Below, piece after piece: positions 1 through 28,518 of a stretch of DNA of 64,000 nucleotides (its first letter is position 1; every line of letters begins with the position of its first letter). The notes under the pieces were generated by a model that did no database searches, was not told the DNA's origin, and saw only the letters and a program-made list of their open reading frames with translations. The DNA is from Salvelinus alpinus (lineage: Eukaryota > Chordata > Actinopteri > Salmoniformes > Salmonidae): contig NC_092087.1 in assembly GCF_045679555.1 (NCBI RefSeq), positions 20,327,925 to 20,391,924 of the forward strand, in the 5' to 3' direction. A program made the translations under genes and the position numbers.

Positions 1-1344
1 GGACTGGGTGATCACTGGCAAGGCCGCGGGCCCGGACGGTATTTCAGGGCGCGTTCTCAGAGCACGCGCAGATCAGCTGGCAGGCATATTCACGGTCATT
101 TTCAACATCTCCTTGTCCCAGTATGTATTCACCATATGTTTTAAGATGACTACGATCATTCCTGTTCCCAATAACTCGAAGGCTTCATGCTACAATGATT
201 ACCGCCCTGTAGCACTCACATCTGTAATCATGAAGTGCTTTGAAAGGCTGGTTATGGCACACATCAACTCCATCGTTCCAGACACCCTAGACTCACTCCA
301 ATTTGCATACAACCCCAACACATCCATAGACGACGCAATCTCAATTGCACTCCACACTGCCCTCACCCACCTAGATAAGAGGAATACCTATATGAGAATG
401 CTGTTCATTGACTACAGCTCAATGTTCAACATCATTGTACCCTCAAAACCAGTCACCAAGCTTAGGACCCTAGTACTGAGCACCTCCGTTTGCAACTAGA
501 TCATGGACTTCCTTTGCAATGCTGACCCTCAACACAGGGGCCCCACAGGGGTGTGTGCTTAGTCCCCTCCTGTAATGCCTGTTCATCCACGACTGTGTGG
601 CCACGCACGACTCCAACACCATCATCAACTTTGCTGATAACTTTGATGATATCATTGCCGGTGATCAGGCCTAAGAAAGCCTACAGGGAGGAGGTCAGGG
701 ACCTGGTAGTGTGGTGCCGGGAAAACAACCTCTCCCTCAACGTCAGTAAAACCAAGGAGCTGATCGTGGATTACAAGAAACAGGGTGGCGAGCACGCCCC
801 CATCCACATCAACTGCGCTGCAGTGGAGCGGATCGAGACCTTAAGGTTCCTCAGGGTTCAAATCACTAAGGACTTTAAATGGTCCACACGCACAGTCGTG
901 AAGAAGCCTTGACAGCGCCTCTTCCCCCTCAGGAAGTTGAAAAAGTTTGGCATGGGCCCCTCAGATCTTCAAAGTTCTACAGCTTCACCATTGAGAGCAT
1001 CTTGACTGGCTGTATCACTGCTTGCTATGGCAACAGCACCGCTCTCGATCGCATGGCGCTACAGAGGATGGTGAGGACAACCAAGTACATCACTAGGGTC
1101 AAGCTCCCTGCCATCCGCCTCTATATCAGGCGGTGTGAAAGGAAGGCCCGGAAAATCGTTAGACTCCAGCCACCCAAACCATAGACTGTTCTCTCTGCTT
1201 CTGCATGGCAAGTGGTACAGGTGCATCAAGTCTGACACCACCAGGCTCCTGAACAGTTTCTATCCCCAAGCTATAAGACTGCTAAATAGCTAACAAAATG
1301 CCTACACGGACTATCTGAGTTGACCCTTGTATTTATTTAAAAAA
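1..1344 (+). pseudogene. Decayed non-LTR retrotransposon (LINE) reverse transcriptase and 3' end
   Basis: This is a LINE copy cut by the window edge. In several frames it reads as the reverse transcriptase region of a fish CR1/L2/jockey-like element: an [11 protein letters not shown] start, [20 protein letters not shown] and GAPQGC-like blocks, a degraded active-site block (FADN where family members have FADD), then NNLSLNVSKTKEL and the SILTGCITA thumb region. The frame breaks at an in-frame stop near 499, again near 905, and once more towards the end. It should be read as dead. The 3' tail (about 1290-1344) ends in T/A-rich sequence and runs into CA-rich simple sequence. A second, younger-looking copy of the same family lies at 63309-64000. 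The family is clear from the motifs; the clade name is inferred and was not tested by phylogeny. Confidence 0.85.
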
Positions 1345-1440
1345 TGTCACTGTGTATGCACACTCACAGAAGTCTACACACTCACGCACACTGACACTCC
1401 AACACACACATAAAATGCATGCACACATACAATCATCATA
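1345..1440. repeat. CA-rich simple sequence
   Basis: Degenerate CA/CACA-rich tract joining the LINE tail to the next Tc1 element. No coding content. Confidence 0.6.
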
Positions 1441-1455
1441 TATGCTGCTGCTACT

Positions 1456-2631
1456 CTCAAAAGTATGTGGGCACCCCTTCAAATTAGTGAATTTAGATGT
1501 TTCAGCCACACCCGTTGTTGACAGGTGTATAACATTGAGCACATAGCCATGCAATCTCTATAGACAAACATTGGCAGTAGAATGGCCTTACTATAGAGCT
1601 CAGTGACTTTAAACGTGGCACCGTCATAGGATGCCACCTTTCCAACAAGTCAGTTCTTCAAGTTTCTGCCCTGCTAGAGCTGCCCCGGTCAACTGTAAGT
1701 GCTGTTATTGTTTAGTGGAAACATCTAGGAACAACAACAGCTCAGCCACAAGCCACAAGCCCACAGAACGGGACCACTGAAGCGAGTAGCGCATAAAAAT
1801 TGTCTGTCCATGGTTGCAACACGTATCGAGTTCCAACCTGCCTCTGGAAGCAATGTCAGCACAAGAACTGTTCATCGGGAGCTTAATGAAATGGGTTTTC
1901 ATGGCCGTGTGCAGCCTAAGATCCACACAAGCCTAAGATCACCATGCGTAATGCCAAGCATCGGCTGGAGTGGCCGCCATTGGACTCTGGAGCAGTGGAA
2001 ACGCATTTTCTGGAGTGATGAATCACGCTTCACTATCTGACAGTCCGATGGACGAGTCTGGGTTTGTCGGATGCCAAGAGAACGCTACCTACCCCAATGC
2101 ATAGTGCCAACTGTAAAGTTTAGTGGAGGAGGAATAATGGTCTGGGGTTGTTTTTCATATTTTGGGCTAGTCCCCTTAGTTCCAGTGGAGAGAAATCTTA
2201 ATGCTACAGCATACAATGACAATCTAGACGATTCTGTGCTTCCGACTTTGTGGTAACAGTTTGGGGAAGGCCCTTTCCTGTTTCAGCATGACAATGCCCC
2301 CGTGCACAAAACAAGGTCCATGCAGAAATGATTTGTCGAGATCGGTGTGGAAGAACTTGACTGGCCTGCACGCACTGTCCTCAACCCCATTGAACACCTT
2401 TGGGAGCAATTGGAATGTCGACTGCAAGCCTGGCCTAATCGCCTAACATCAGTGGCCGACCTCACTAATGCTCTTGTGGCTGACTGGAAGCAAGTCCTTG
2501 CAGCAATGTACCAACATCTAGTGGAAAGCCTTCTCAGAAGAGTGGAGGCTGTTATAGCAGCAAAGGGGGAACCAACGCCATATTGATACCCATGATTTTG
2601 GAATGAGATGTTCGGCGAGCAGTAGTGTATA
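1456..2631 (+). mobile_element. Tc1/mariner element, decayed (family A, copy 1)
   Basis: The left end (CAAAAGTATGTGGGCACC) and the whole body match the copy at 26328-27539. The transposase is broken over several frames: HTH-region residues near 1810-1920, a DESRF block (first catalytic Asp) near 2020-2036, MVWGCFSYF near 2140, and [11 protein letters not shown] (third catalytic position) near 2380-2412. Stops at 2038-2040 and around 2254 break it, so it is dead. The right end lacks about 20 bases of the terminal repeat that are present in copy 2. It lies in the PDZRN3 intron upstream of the first exon in view. Confidence 0.9.
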
Positions 2632-5600
2632 TCCTGATGCCTAGTCACCTTACGCTTAAACATATCTATCTCTATAACTCCAGTATCCCTGCACATTGTA
2701 AGTATGGTATTGGAACTGACCCTCGTGTTCTTATTTTCATTTCTTGTGTGTTTTTGTTCTACCTTTTACTGTGGGGGCCACCTGGGACCCAGAGCTTTAA
2801 TTCCCTGTGTGGAGATGAGGATGCCCAGGTGGCTCCTGTAGCCCTGCTGCGATCCCTGCAGGATACGGCTTGATGCCATTAGTCACTGTCATTTAAACAG
2901 ACAAGTTTATTTTGATTGGGTGTGTTTGTAGTTTGTGTCCTGGCTTTCTGAGATGATTGAGAGAGGAAGGCATGGGTTACACACACAGCAGCTGTTTCTC
3001 TGAGTGTACTACTATATCATCTGAGATGAAGCCGTCCTGGGTACATTATGGTAGAGCTAACAGGAGATGCTGCCTGCTGGAGTAAAATATGATCAGCTGT
3101 CAGTCCTCACAGGGGGTGTGTGGAGAGATGAGCCTGTGTGTGCTGCTGCTGCTGCTGCTGCTGGGCTGCAGCTCAGGGACTTGGTACTGGTGACTGTGAG
3201 CCAGCAGAGGGAGATAGTGAAGGGTGACAGAGACCTGGGTCCCAGCCCCTCTGCCAGTGATTACTACCCCACTGGGTCAATCCCTCGCTCCCCTTTTGTC
3301 TCCATCTCCTGCCTTCACTGTGCAGCAACATATAGAGGCAGACAGAGTCGGAGACTGCTGTGGTATACTGCCAGCAAGCACACTCCACTCCCATCCTCAT
3401 GTTATCCATGAGGATAACACACAGACTCGACCTCGCGGCCAGATGTTCTATCCTGACCAGTGTAAACCAATGTCACACAGCACAGCCTGGTTCAGAGCAA
3501 TTCTCAGTCATCTCAGTTAAAACCGTTGTTCAAATTGTAAGTAAAAGGTGCTTGTTTCATCAGTGTGGGAAACTAGGAAAGCCCTTCTTGATTAGCACCT
3601 TACGTTGAGCTCATTAAGAGGAAGGCAGCAGAATGCCTAAAGGAAGTGATTCTGGGTATTTTATTGATCTACTGTGGATAACAGAATATCCCATGCTTAT
3701 ATCAGATTAAGAGAAAGTAATCAGTAGTGTCTTTTTCAGCCCGCCGTGCTTATTAGCGAAATTAGTTTCTCGCTATTTGTTCTGTAATCCTCTGTAAACC
3801 TGCCTGCTGCAGTAAATAAAGACTGCTGTGTTTTTAACTCTCAGAAATTGAAAGACTTTCCCCACAGTCAGTCAAAAGAAAAAAAAACACACAAACCACA
3901 CACACTCAGAATGAGACCATTAACAAGCTCACCAAGCCGTACTGCTTTTTTGTTGAACATTTTTAAACGTGAAATAAAAGAAGGGATTAACTGTAGTTGG
4001 GAACTGAATTAACCCACATTGAGAAAACACTTCCACTGCCACTCAAGCAGCTATAGGACCCCTGAAACTAAGCCGTCAAGCCTCCCTCCACTCTCTCTAT
4101 CACGTCAGCCCTTCCTCTCTCTGTTAAAATAAATTCAGACTTTGAAGAATTTTCTTAAGAGGTGTATTGAACCATAAAGAGAGACTTTAGAGAGAGAAGT
4201 GAGCGCCACTCATGGTCCTTTCTGAACAAGTGTCTATATAAACAGAGGTTCCCAGGGCTCTCCTGCCTACCCACTGTTGAAAGGCAACTTCTTTACCTGG
4301 CCGTTTCCACTCCATTCACCTCACTGACTGCATCGCCTAAAGGAAAAGAAACAGTTGTTCTTTAATTATGTACTCTTCTTTAATTAAGAAAGATTAGTTG
4401 GAGCATGAACAACTATATAAGAGATAAGTCTAACATGTTGCATTGTATGCCTTGGCTCAAATCTGTAGTTTTCGTAAAGCCTTTCCAATATAATATTTTC
4501 ATCAATAATACTCAGAAAGTTCTACACCTCCACTTGGTGCTGTTGATGTTTCTTCCACATGATTTGAGTTCTCTTAAGGCAGCCCACAGCTACAGTATTG
4601 GGCTAGAATGAAAGTTACTTTTCTCACAAATTGACAGATATGCCTATTTGGCAGCAGGTCAGCAATCAGGGAGAGGCTGATATACGCACACTCACACACA
4701 CACACACACACACTACACACACACCTGCTGCCTTCATGCTAAAGTCTCAATCTGGATTTTTTTTGCATTCCATGGTTATTTGGGGGTGAGTAAGGTTAAG
4801 GGAGGGTGGCTGGGCTGTTAATTTGTGTTCCTCATTACCTCCAGGACGAGACAGAGACAGACATCTCTATCACATGTCTGAGGTCCAACATTCAGCTCAT
4901 TTTATGGCCAATGATAAAATTCAGAACATTTAGTCTGCTGTTTCATGCCATCTCGGACTCCTTTCAAATGGTGTATTATTATGAGGCTTTCGAAAGGAGA
5001 CAATCCCCTCTAGAGTCTGAACCAGTGATCTGATGTGATGTCGAAATGGAAGAAAACGGGGTGTGAATAACAAAGGAATGACCCTTAGTGTCTGGACAGT
5101 CAGAAATACACATGGCATATGATTCAGACCTCATTGGTATTCTTTGAACAGGGAGCAGAGCTGAGCTCACTGCCCTCTTGTCATTACATTGGATTTACGA
5201 GACCCTTCACTGAAGGAGGGCTGTATGAAAGGTTTACACAGTCATTCTACATGTCACTCTTTGCTGCTTTCTGTCAACAGAACACAGATTCTAGTGCTTG
5301 GCATAATGCTAATGTTAACTTTGCAGGTGAAAACATTTTTGAAGTAGGTGGATTTTTTTCTACTGATAAAAAGTAATTAACTGCTGTTCATTACAGTTTA
5401 AAGAGTATTCCCAGATTTATTCCCGACAAACAAATGTGAATGCTTTGACTCTTTGAAGATAAAGGGTTAAAAGGTATGTGATTTCGCTAGAACGGCGCTA
5501 TAGCGAGCTGTGCATAATGTTTGGAAGTGCTGTGGGTCTTTTATTAGGGCACTGCACTAGGCCGTGCCATGTCAGCGGTGAGGGTGGTGGTAAATGGAGG

Positions 5601-7170
5601 CCGTGGGACGCGGAATGCTCCAGCTCTCCTGGAGGGGCCTGGCTTTGTCTCCGGGTCACTGCCTTCAAGGACAACTGGGATTACAGGGCAAACGGGCCTG
5701 TCTGAGAAAGGGACGGCCACACAGACAAGACTCTGCTAACCCAGAGAAATGAACAGAGAGAGACAGCGGAACTTTGTTTTTACTTTTTTGTTTATAGCCT
5801 ATGTGTGTTTGCCAAACGTCTCCAAAGCCTCTCAGCACTCGTCCTCACATTAATATTTTTTTATTATTTCAATTTCGTAATGATTCAGCACATCTCTTCT
5901 CATTCCATTTTCTCTCAATTATTAAATGCAAAATGTAAATGGAAGTTATTACTTTTGGCCAAATTGTGACGTTGGAGAAGTGGAAATTGAACTCATTTGA
6001 GATGATACAATTATCCTCTAGGCTGGGATTAGCGTTAATCCTCTCTGGTTATTAGTGAGCACATAACCGCTTCAAAGTTGAAGTGCACAATGTCCCCTCC
6101 TCCTCCTTACACACACACACACACACACACACTCACAGCTCAGTGCTCTGTGGTGATGTCTTAGCATGGAGCACATTCTAAGATACAAGTATTACCACAA
6201 AGCACTTGGCAATTTACCATAGAAAGTTGGCAAATTCTCCAAAATACTTGGAATTGGGGCTATTATAATAGGTATTAGATACAAGCACAGCCAGACTGGA
6301 ATCAGAATCCAGGATGGCACACATGCCATAATTAAGTCACAGGGACAGGGTTGACATTGCTGCTGTCCCTGTTCTACAGCATCCCAGTTAACCCTGAAAC
6401 TTCTGCTGTGAATTAGAATGAGACAAATATGGCAAGAGGAAACAGTAACCGTATCAACCAATTCCACGCTTTTCAGAAAATGAATCCAGAGAGAGAGAAC
6501 ATGTCTAATGAGCTCCAGAGTTATACACCTGGACATCAGTCTTCTCAGTGAGCCCACAGTGGGCTATCTTGGCCCTGGCCTGTGTTTGTGGAGAGCAGGC
6601 AGGGGGAGAGGAGAGCGTGGCCAGCCTCTGAAATGAGAAGAGCCCCCGGCCTCAGATCCTATCAAAGCTCTCACACGTCCAGGAATCACAAGCAAACAAA
6701 TTCCAAATGCTGCGGAATTTGAGAGTGGAACTGACGAAGGTTCTGGGAGAGGCCTGATAAGCCGAGAAGAGAGGCAAGCTGCTGACCCAGGGTGCCGTGC
6801 AGCACTGCTAGCAGGAGGACAGCCCATCTCGTGTGGTGCTGTCTTCTCTTCCTGACATCTTAATGAAGTTCACTCCTGTCTTGTTGTTTTGTCTGTTCTG
6901 TTTGGGGGTTAGGGTTTGGTCTAGGATTTTTGCTCTGGTGAACATGTAGGCTACACAGTTCTCAGTGTTCTTTCTTTGTCATGTTTTGTCACGTAAAAAC
7001 TACACGTTTTAATGAAATAATATTGTCCTATACTGTTTTGACTATTATGTAACAACCTAAACAATGCATGTATAACAAACGGTAAATCCCTAATGAGATA
7101 CAATGACACATCCTCTTCATTATAAGGATTGAGAAGGCTGAGGGGATTGACTTTAGTGGCTCATCCCAAT
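2632..7170. other. PDZRN3 intronic sequence, no gene recognised
   Basis: About 4.5 kb of intron. Short ORFs here have no recognisable domain and no splice context. Minor features are a short CTG run near 3139-3160 and CA runs at about 4685-4726 and 6110-6132. I see no RNA gene, and nothing supports an extra exon, although a short non-coding regulatory element could not be seen by eye. Confidence 0.6.
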
Positions 7171-8189
7171 TTAACTTCTCTGATCTACGGATACCGAATA
7201 CGGGTTCACTTTCCTAACAACCGCTGAATTGCAGGGCGCCAAATTCAAAAATATTCCTAAAAATATTTATAATCATGCAATCACAAGTGAAATATACAAA
7301 AACACAGTTTAGCTTGTTGTTAATCCACCTATGGTGTCAGATTCTGAAAATATATTTTACAGCGAAAGAAATCCAAGCTTTTGTGAGTGTAGCTTTCAAT
7401 GCTACATCAGCTAGCCCCAAATTAGCATGGTCACGAAAGTGTGAAAAGCAATAAAATTAATCGCTTACCTTAGATAATCTTCGGACGTTTCCACTCACGA
7501 GACTCCCAGTTACACAACAAATCTTATTTTTGTTCGATAAATATTACTTTTATCACAAAAAAAACACCATTTGGGTTGCGCATTATTTTGAGAAAACAAA
7601 AGCTGTGTTCCGTTCGACAAATCCCAAAAAGTATCCGAAATGGTCGTAGAAACATTTAAAATGTTTTTTATAATCAAACCTCAGGTTGTCTTTAACAAAC
7701 ATAATCGATAATATTTAAACCGGAGCATAACCTATTCATTAAGAGAGAAAAGGAAAATGGTGAGCTCCTCCCGTGCGCGCAGGAAATATTCAGAGGACAC
7801 CTGACCTCTTTTGAAACATCTCGCTAATTTTTCAAAATAAAGCCTGAAACTATGTCTAAAGCCTGGTCACAGCCTGAGGAAGCCATTGGAAAAAGAATCT
7901 GGTTGATACCCCTTTAAATGGAGGTTAGACAGGCCAGGAAACAAATATATATATTTTTTTAAATATCACTTCCGGGTTACTTTTTCTCAGGATTTCGCTT
8001 GCAGAATTAGTATTCTTTTTCTCACAGACAATATTTTGACAGTTTTGGAAACTTTGGAGTGTTTTCTATCCTAATCTGTAAATTATATGCATATTCTACG
8101 ATCTGGGCCAGAGAAAATGTCCGTTTACGTTGGGTACGTTATTTAAAAAAAATATATAATAATCTGACCCCTAGCGCTAAGAGGTTTAA
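7171..8189. mobile_element. TTAA-flanked non-coding interspersed repeat, probable non-autonomous DNA transposon
   Basis: A block of about 1 kb begins TTAACTTCTCTGATC at 7171 and ends CGCTAAGAGGTTTAA at 8189. Both edges carry TTAA, the target duplicated by piggyBac-type transposons. Read inwards, the two ends share a weak TTAA-(A)C(C/T)TCT start. There is no long ORF. I recall related sequence as common in salmonids. Assignment to piggyBac-type elements is inference from the TTAA flanks only. Confidence 0.5.
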
Positions 8190-8665
8190 CTAGCTTCTTC
8201 TGTGTGACACTGCAGTCCGGCCTGCTGCTCAAAATAATCTCCCCAGGTTAACATACTGCAGCAGCCTGGCATAGCAGCTAATCTCTGAGTGGAGGTCAGG
8301 TTCTTCTTCTTGATTAATTAAAGAGGGGCTCAGTCCTAATTAACGTCCTATTCTGCTTGGTCATGCTGTGACCCTGTCAAACAGACTGAGGCAGTAATAC
8401 ATTATCACACACAACTGTCAAACTGGAATACTCTCCTCCTGGATTTTTGTGGAAATCCACAGACACACTCATCCAGTGATCTAATGGTGTAATCTTCTAC
8501 AATATGATGATATCAGGGCTTATGTAGCATGAGGGATTTTGTATCATCTTGGGGATGTATTGTATCCATCTACTTACAATAAACCCCAGCTTGTGAACAT
8601 GAGAGATGGGGGAAGCAATAGAGAGAGATTAATAGTGTGATTTAAGTACGTCTCATCCCCTCATT

Positions 8666-8670
<5 letters not shown>

Positions 8671-8743
<73 letters not shown>
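8671..8743. repeat. (TG)n microsatellite, about 73 bp
   Basis: Uninterrupted TG dinucleotide run in the intron, about 130 bases before the exon at 8875. Confidence 0.97.
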
Positions 8744-8746
<3 letters not shown>

Positions 8747-8874
8747 AACAGTGTGCTGTGTACAAGCAAACTGTCATATAGCCACTGAAAAATAAATACT
8801 TTTCAAAGTCAAATCCAGACACCTAACGCTGTTCTTCTATAGTTAACCATATCCTGTCTCATCTGTGTGTGCAG

Positions 8875-24318
<15,444 letters not shown>

Positions 24319-24783
24319 GAGGCAGACAGGCCAGGCCTGGGGTGTAATGTACTGTAAATAGGACACTACCGATTGGGGTAGAGATTTCTGCCTCGTTCAA
24401 TGTGGCAACATTTTGTAAATATAAAACAGGTAAAGCCTTTCTGAAGGACCTTATGGCCCCTGTGGGCGGTTGAGAGACACTTTACAAAGTGTTCCATGGA
24501 TGGACTTTGAAGATGATTATTGATAGGATAAGGATGATATAAGACTGTTTTCAAATGCTTTCAATAACTTTCCCACTGGGCACATTTCCCACTGGGCATT
24601 TTGGTTCAACGTAATTTCATTGAAATGACGTTGACTCAACCAGTGTGTGCCCAGTGAGTTTCAACCTTTGTTCTGTGTCAAGACCGTTTGTCATAAGTAA
24701 AGAGCAGCCAACATTTACATATTTTTTTGTTTTATTACGTTTTTAACAAGTATCTCTTATCAGTATTTTACTGTTATACACTA
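24319..24783 (+). other. pdzrn3: PDZRN3 3' untranslated region (end not located)
   Basis: Sequence after the stop codon has no ORF and no AATAAA before the Tc1 at 24784. Either the transcript ends at an unrecognised signal or it runs into the transposons. AATAAA-type hexamers occur much later (about 27555 and 27910), but use is unproven. Confidence 0.5.
24572..24657. mobile_element. Short palindromic MITE-like repeat in the PDZRN3 3' UTR
   Basis: It starts CCCACTGGGCAC and ends GTGTGCCCAGTGAG, an inverted pair, with TTCAACGTAATTTCATTG inside. I recall this as a common fish/salmonid mini-element. Confidence 0.6.
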
Positions 24784-26327
24784 TACAGTGCCTTCGGAAA
24801 GTATTCAGACCCATTGACATTTTGTTACGTTACAGCCTTATTCTAAAATGTATTAAATATTTTTTTCCCCTCATCAATCTACACCCCATAATGACACAGC
24901 AAAAAAAGGTGTTTAGAAATGTTTGCTAATTTATCAAATAAAAAAAACAGAAATATCACATTTACATAAGTATTCAGACCCTTTACTCAGTACTTTGTTG
25001 AAGCACCTTTGGGAGCAATTACAGCCTCGAGTCTTCTTGGATATGATGCTACAAGTTTGGCACACCTGTATTTGGGGAGTGCTTCCCATTCTTCTCTGCA
25101 GATCCTCTCAAGCTCTGTCAGGTTAGATGGGGAGCGTTGCTGCACAGCTATTTTAAGGTCTCTCCAGAGATGTTCGATTGGGTTCAAGTCCGGGCTCTGG
25201 CTGGGCCACTCAAGGACATTCAGAGACTTGTCCCGAAGCTACTCCTGCATTGTCCTGGCTGTGTGCTTAGGGTCATTGTTCTGTTGGAAGGTGAACCATC
25301 GCCCCAGTCTGAGGTCCTGAATGCTCTGGAAAAGGTTTTCATCAAGGATCTCTCTGTACTTTGCTCCGTTCAGCTTTGCCTCAATCCTGACTAGTCTCCC
25401 AGTCCCTGAAAAACATCCCCACACTATGATGCTGCCACCACCATGCTTCACCGTAGAGATGGTGCCAGGTTTCCTCCAGACGTGATGCTTGGCATTCAGA
25501 CCAAAGAGTTCAATCTTGGTTTCATCAGACCAGAGAATCTTGTTTCTCGTGGTCTGAGAGTCTTTATGTGCCTTTTGGCAAACTCCAAGCGGGCTGTCAT
25601 GTGCCTTTTACTGAGGAGTGGCTTCCATCTGGCCACTCTAGCACAAAGGCCTGATTGGTGGAGTGCTGCAGATATGGTTGTCCTTCTGGAAGGTTCTCCC
25701 ATCTCCACAGGGGAACTCTGGAGCTCTGTCAGTGACCATTGGGTTCTTGGTCACCTCCCTGACCAAGGCCCTTCTCCCCCGATTGCTTAGTTTGCCTAGG
25801 CAGCCAGCTCTAGGAAGAGTCTTGGTCGTTCCAAACTTCTTCCATTTAAGAATTATGGAGGCCACGGTTTTCTTGGGGACCTTCAATGCTGCAGAAATGT
25901 TTTGATACCCTTCCCCAGATCTGTGCCTCAACACAATCCTGTCTTGGAGCTCTAGGGACAGTTCCTTCGACCTCATGGCTTGGTTTTTGTCTAACATGCA
26001 CTGTCAACTGTGGGACCTTATATAGACAGGTGTGTGCCTTTCCAAATCATGTCAATTCAATTGAATTTACCACAGGTATACTTCAATCAAGTTGTACAAA
26101 CGTCAATGGAAACAGGATGCACCTGAGCTCAATTTTGAGACATAGCAAAGTGTCTGAATACTTATGTAAATAAGGTATTTATGTTTTTTTCGCTTTGTCA
26201 TTATGGGGTATTCTGTGTAGATTGCTGAGGATTATATTTTTTTAAAATCAATTTTAGAATAAGGCTGTAACGTAACAAAATGTGGAAAAAGTCAAGGCGT
26301 CTGAATACTTTACGAAGTCACTGTGTA
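24784..26327 (-). mobile_element. Tc1/mariner element (family B, copy 1), inactivated
   Basis: The ends are TACAGTGCCTTCGGAAAGTA at 24784 and a degraded inverse (ATACTTTACGAAGTCACTGTGTA) at 26327. Transposase remnants run on the minus strand from about 25979 (MRSKELSLELQDRIVL) through [48 protein letters not shown] and [17 protein letters not shown] to 24987. Several frameshifts separate these blocks. It abuts a second Tc1 of another family at 26328. Confidence 0.93.
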
Positions 26328-27539
26328 TGCAAAAGTATGGGGACACCCTTTCAAATGAGTGGATTTGGCTATATCAGCCACACCCGTTGCTGATAGGTGT
26401 ATAAAATTGAGCACACAGACATGCCATCTCTATAGACAAACATTGGCAGGACAATGGCCCATACTGAAGAGCTCAGTGACTTTCAATGTGGCACAGTCAT
26501 AGGATGCCACCTTTCCAACAAGCCAGTTTATCAAATTTCTGCCCTGCTAGAGCTGCCCCGGTCAACTGTAAGTGCTGTGATAATGAAGTGGAAACGTCTA
26601 GGAGCAACAACGGCTCAGCCGTGAAGTTGAAGGCCACACAAGCTCACGGAACGGTACCGCCGAGTGCTGAAGCGCGTGGCGCGCAAAAATCGTCTGTCCA
26701 CGGTTGTAACACTCACTACCAAATTCCAAACTGCCTCTGGAAGCAACGTCAGCACAATAACTATTCGTCGGGAGCTTCATTAAATGGGTTTCCATGGCTG
26801 TGCAGCCCCACACAAGCCTAAGATCACCATGTGCAATGATAAGTGTCAGCTGGAGTGATGTAAAGCTCGTCGCCATTGGACTCTGGAGCAGTGGAAACAC
26901 GTTCTCTGGAGTGATGAATCATGCTTCTCCATCTGGCAGTCCAACGGACAAATCTGCGATTGTCGGATGCCAGGAGAACGCTACCTGCCCCAATGCATAG
27001 TGCCAACTGTAAAGTTTGGTGGAGGAGGAATAATGGTCTGGGGCTGTTTTTCATGGTTTGAACTAGGCCCCTTAGTTCCAGTGAAGAGAAATCTTAACAC
27101 AACAGCATATTTTGACATTCTATATGATTCTGTGCTTCCAACTTTGTGGCAACAGTTTGGGGAAGGCCTTTTCCTGTTTCAGCATGACAATGCCCCCGTG
27201 CACAAAGCGAGGTCCATAAAGAAATGTTTTGTCGAGATCGGTGTGGAAGAACTTGACTGACCTGCACAGAGCCCTGACCTCAACCCAATCGAACACCTTT
27301 GGGAGGAATTGGAACGCTGACTGCGAGCCTGGCCTAATCGCCCAACATCAGTGCCCGACCTCACTAATGCTCTTATGGCTGAATGGAAGCAAGTCCCCGC
27401 AGCAATGTTCCAACATCTAGTGGAAAGCCTTCCCAGAAGAGTGGATGCTGTTATTACAGCAACTCCATATTAATGCCCAAGATTTTGGAATGAGATGTTC
27501 GTCAAGCAGGTGTCCACATACTTTTGGGAATGTAGTGTA
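26328..27539 (+). mobile_element. Tc1/mariner element (family A, copy 2), inactivated
   Basis: Related end to end to the copy at 1456. The right terminus GTCCACATACTTTTGGGAAT and final TA at 27538-27539 are intact. Transposase blocks occur in shifting frames: [38 protein letters not shown] near 27170-27220, and a Glu block near 27285 in which the flanking codons are damaged (ACTTGACTGACC holds a stop). Confidence 0.9.
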
Positions 27540-28324
27540 CATAACTTCTGCTTATTGAAATAAATACATAAATATTTAGCTTCAAGGTCAGCACATAATC
27601 CGCAAAACTCAACCTCATTTTTTTTTTTTTTACAAAACACTTTTTAGTTATTGAAGATCTCAATGGGTGCTGTTTTTAAAAAGTTATACAACCAGTGGGT
27701 ATCATCTGTTACATATTCTACCTTCAAGAAGTGATATTGTGTATGTATCAGGATAGAGGTAAACTGTCACGCATTTTTTTTAAATCAAAATCTTTCTGTG
27801 TTATTGTTGAAGCACATTGTAGTCGCCTTACCTTCGTAGGACTCCAAATGACACAGCTTAACAAATCCTTACTTAGCCACCCAATTTGATGTCTTGTAAA
27901 ATGAGAGAAATAATAAATTATTGTTTTATATTTGATGAGCTTTCAAACACTGGTGTGGGATTGTTAATTGACCTACTGAGTCAGTGTGGGTAGATGGCAG
28001 GTGAGTAAAGGAGAGAACAACTCATATACAGCATCAGCCTGCTGTAGAAGCTCTGAAGATGCCTTAGTACATGTCTAATGTGCTATGGGAAATGGTATCC
28101 TACATTCAAAATTCAGGATTTCAATACAAAATGAAATATTTGATGGAGTATTAGCGAACATACAATAGCCTGACAATTCATGGCATTGTTCTTTTCAGCT
28201 ACTGACTATAATCTCAGCTGAGGTACATAATAAGGCTAAACTCCCTCACCATCCCAGACAGATGAGGGCCATTCGTTTGAACAGAGGAGGAAGGATACTG
28301 AGTAGGGTCTCAATTTGGTTATTT
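27540..28324. other. Intergenic, nothing recognised
   Basis: AT-rich sequence with a poly-T run near 27620. AATAAA near 27555 and 27910 could serve a long PDZRN3 3' UTR, but nothing else supports this. Confidence 0.5.
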
Positions 28325-28518
28325 ATTTTTTAACCTTTATTTGACTAGGCAAGTCAGTTAAGAACAAATTCTTATGTACAATGACGGCCTAGGAACAGTG
28401 GGTTAACTGCCTTGTTCAGGGACAGAACGACAGATTTTTACCTTGCCAGCTTGGGGATTCAATGTAGCAACCTTTCGGTTACTGGCCTAACGCTCTAACC
28501 ACTAGGCTACCTGCCGAA
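28325..28518 (-). mobile_element. tRNA-derived SINE, antisense copy
   Basis: Reverse complement of the SINE at 61051: the AACCTTTATTTGACTAGGCA tail is at the left, and the polymerase III promoter boxes (inverse of TAGCCTAGTGGTTAGAGCG and of GGTTGCAA..AATCCCC) are at the right near 28460-28510. Confidence 0.85.

Noticed and set aside
6564..6827. 87-codon minus-strand ORF
   Set aside because: No recognisable domain; lies in an intron on the opposite strand.
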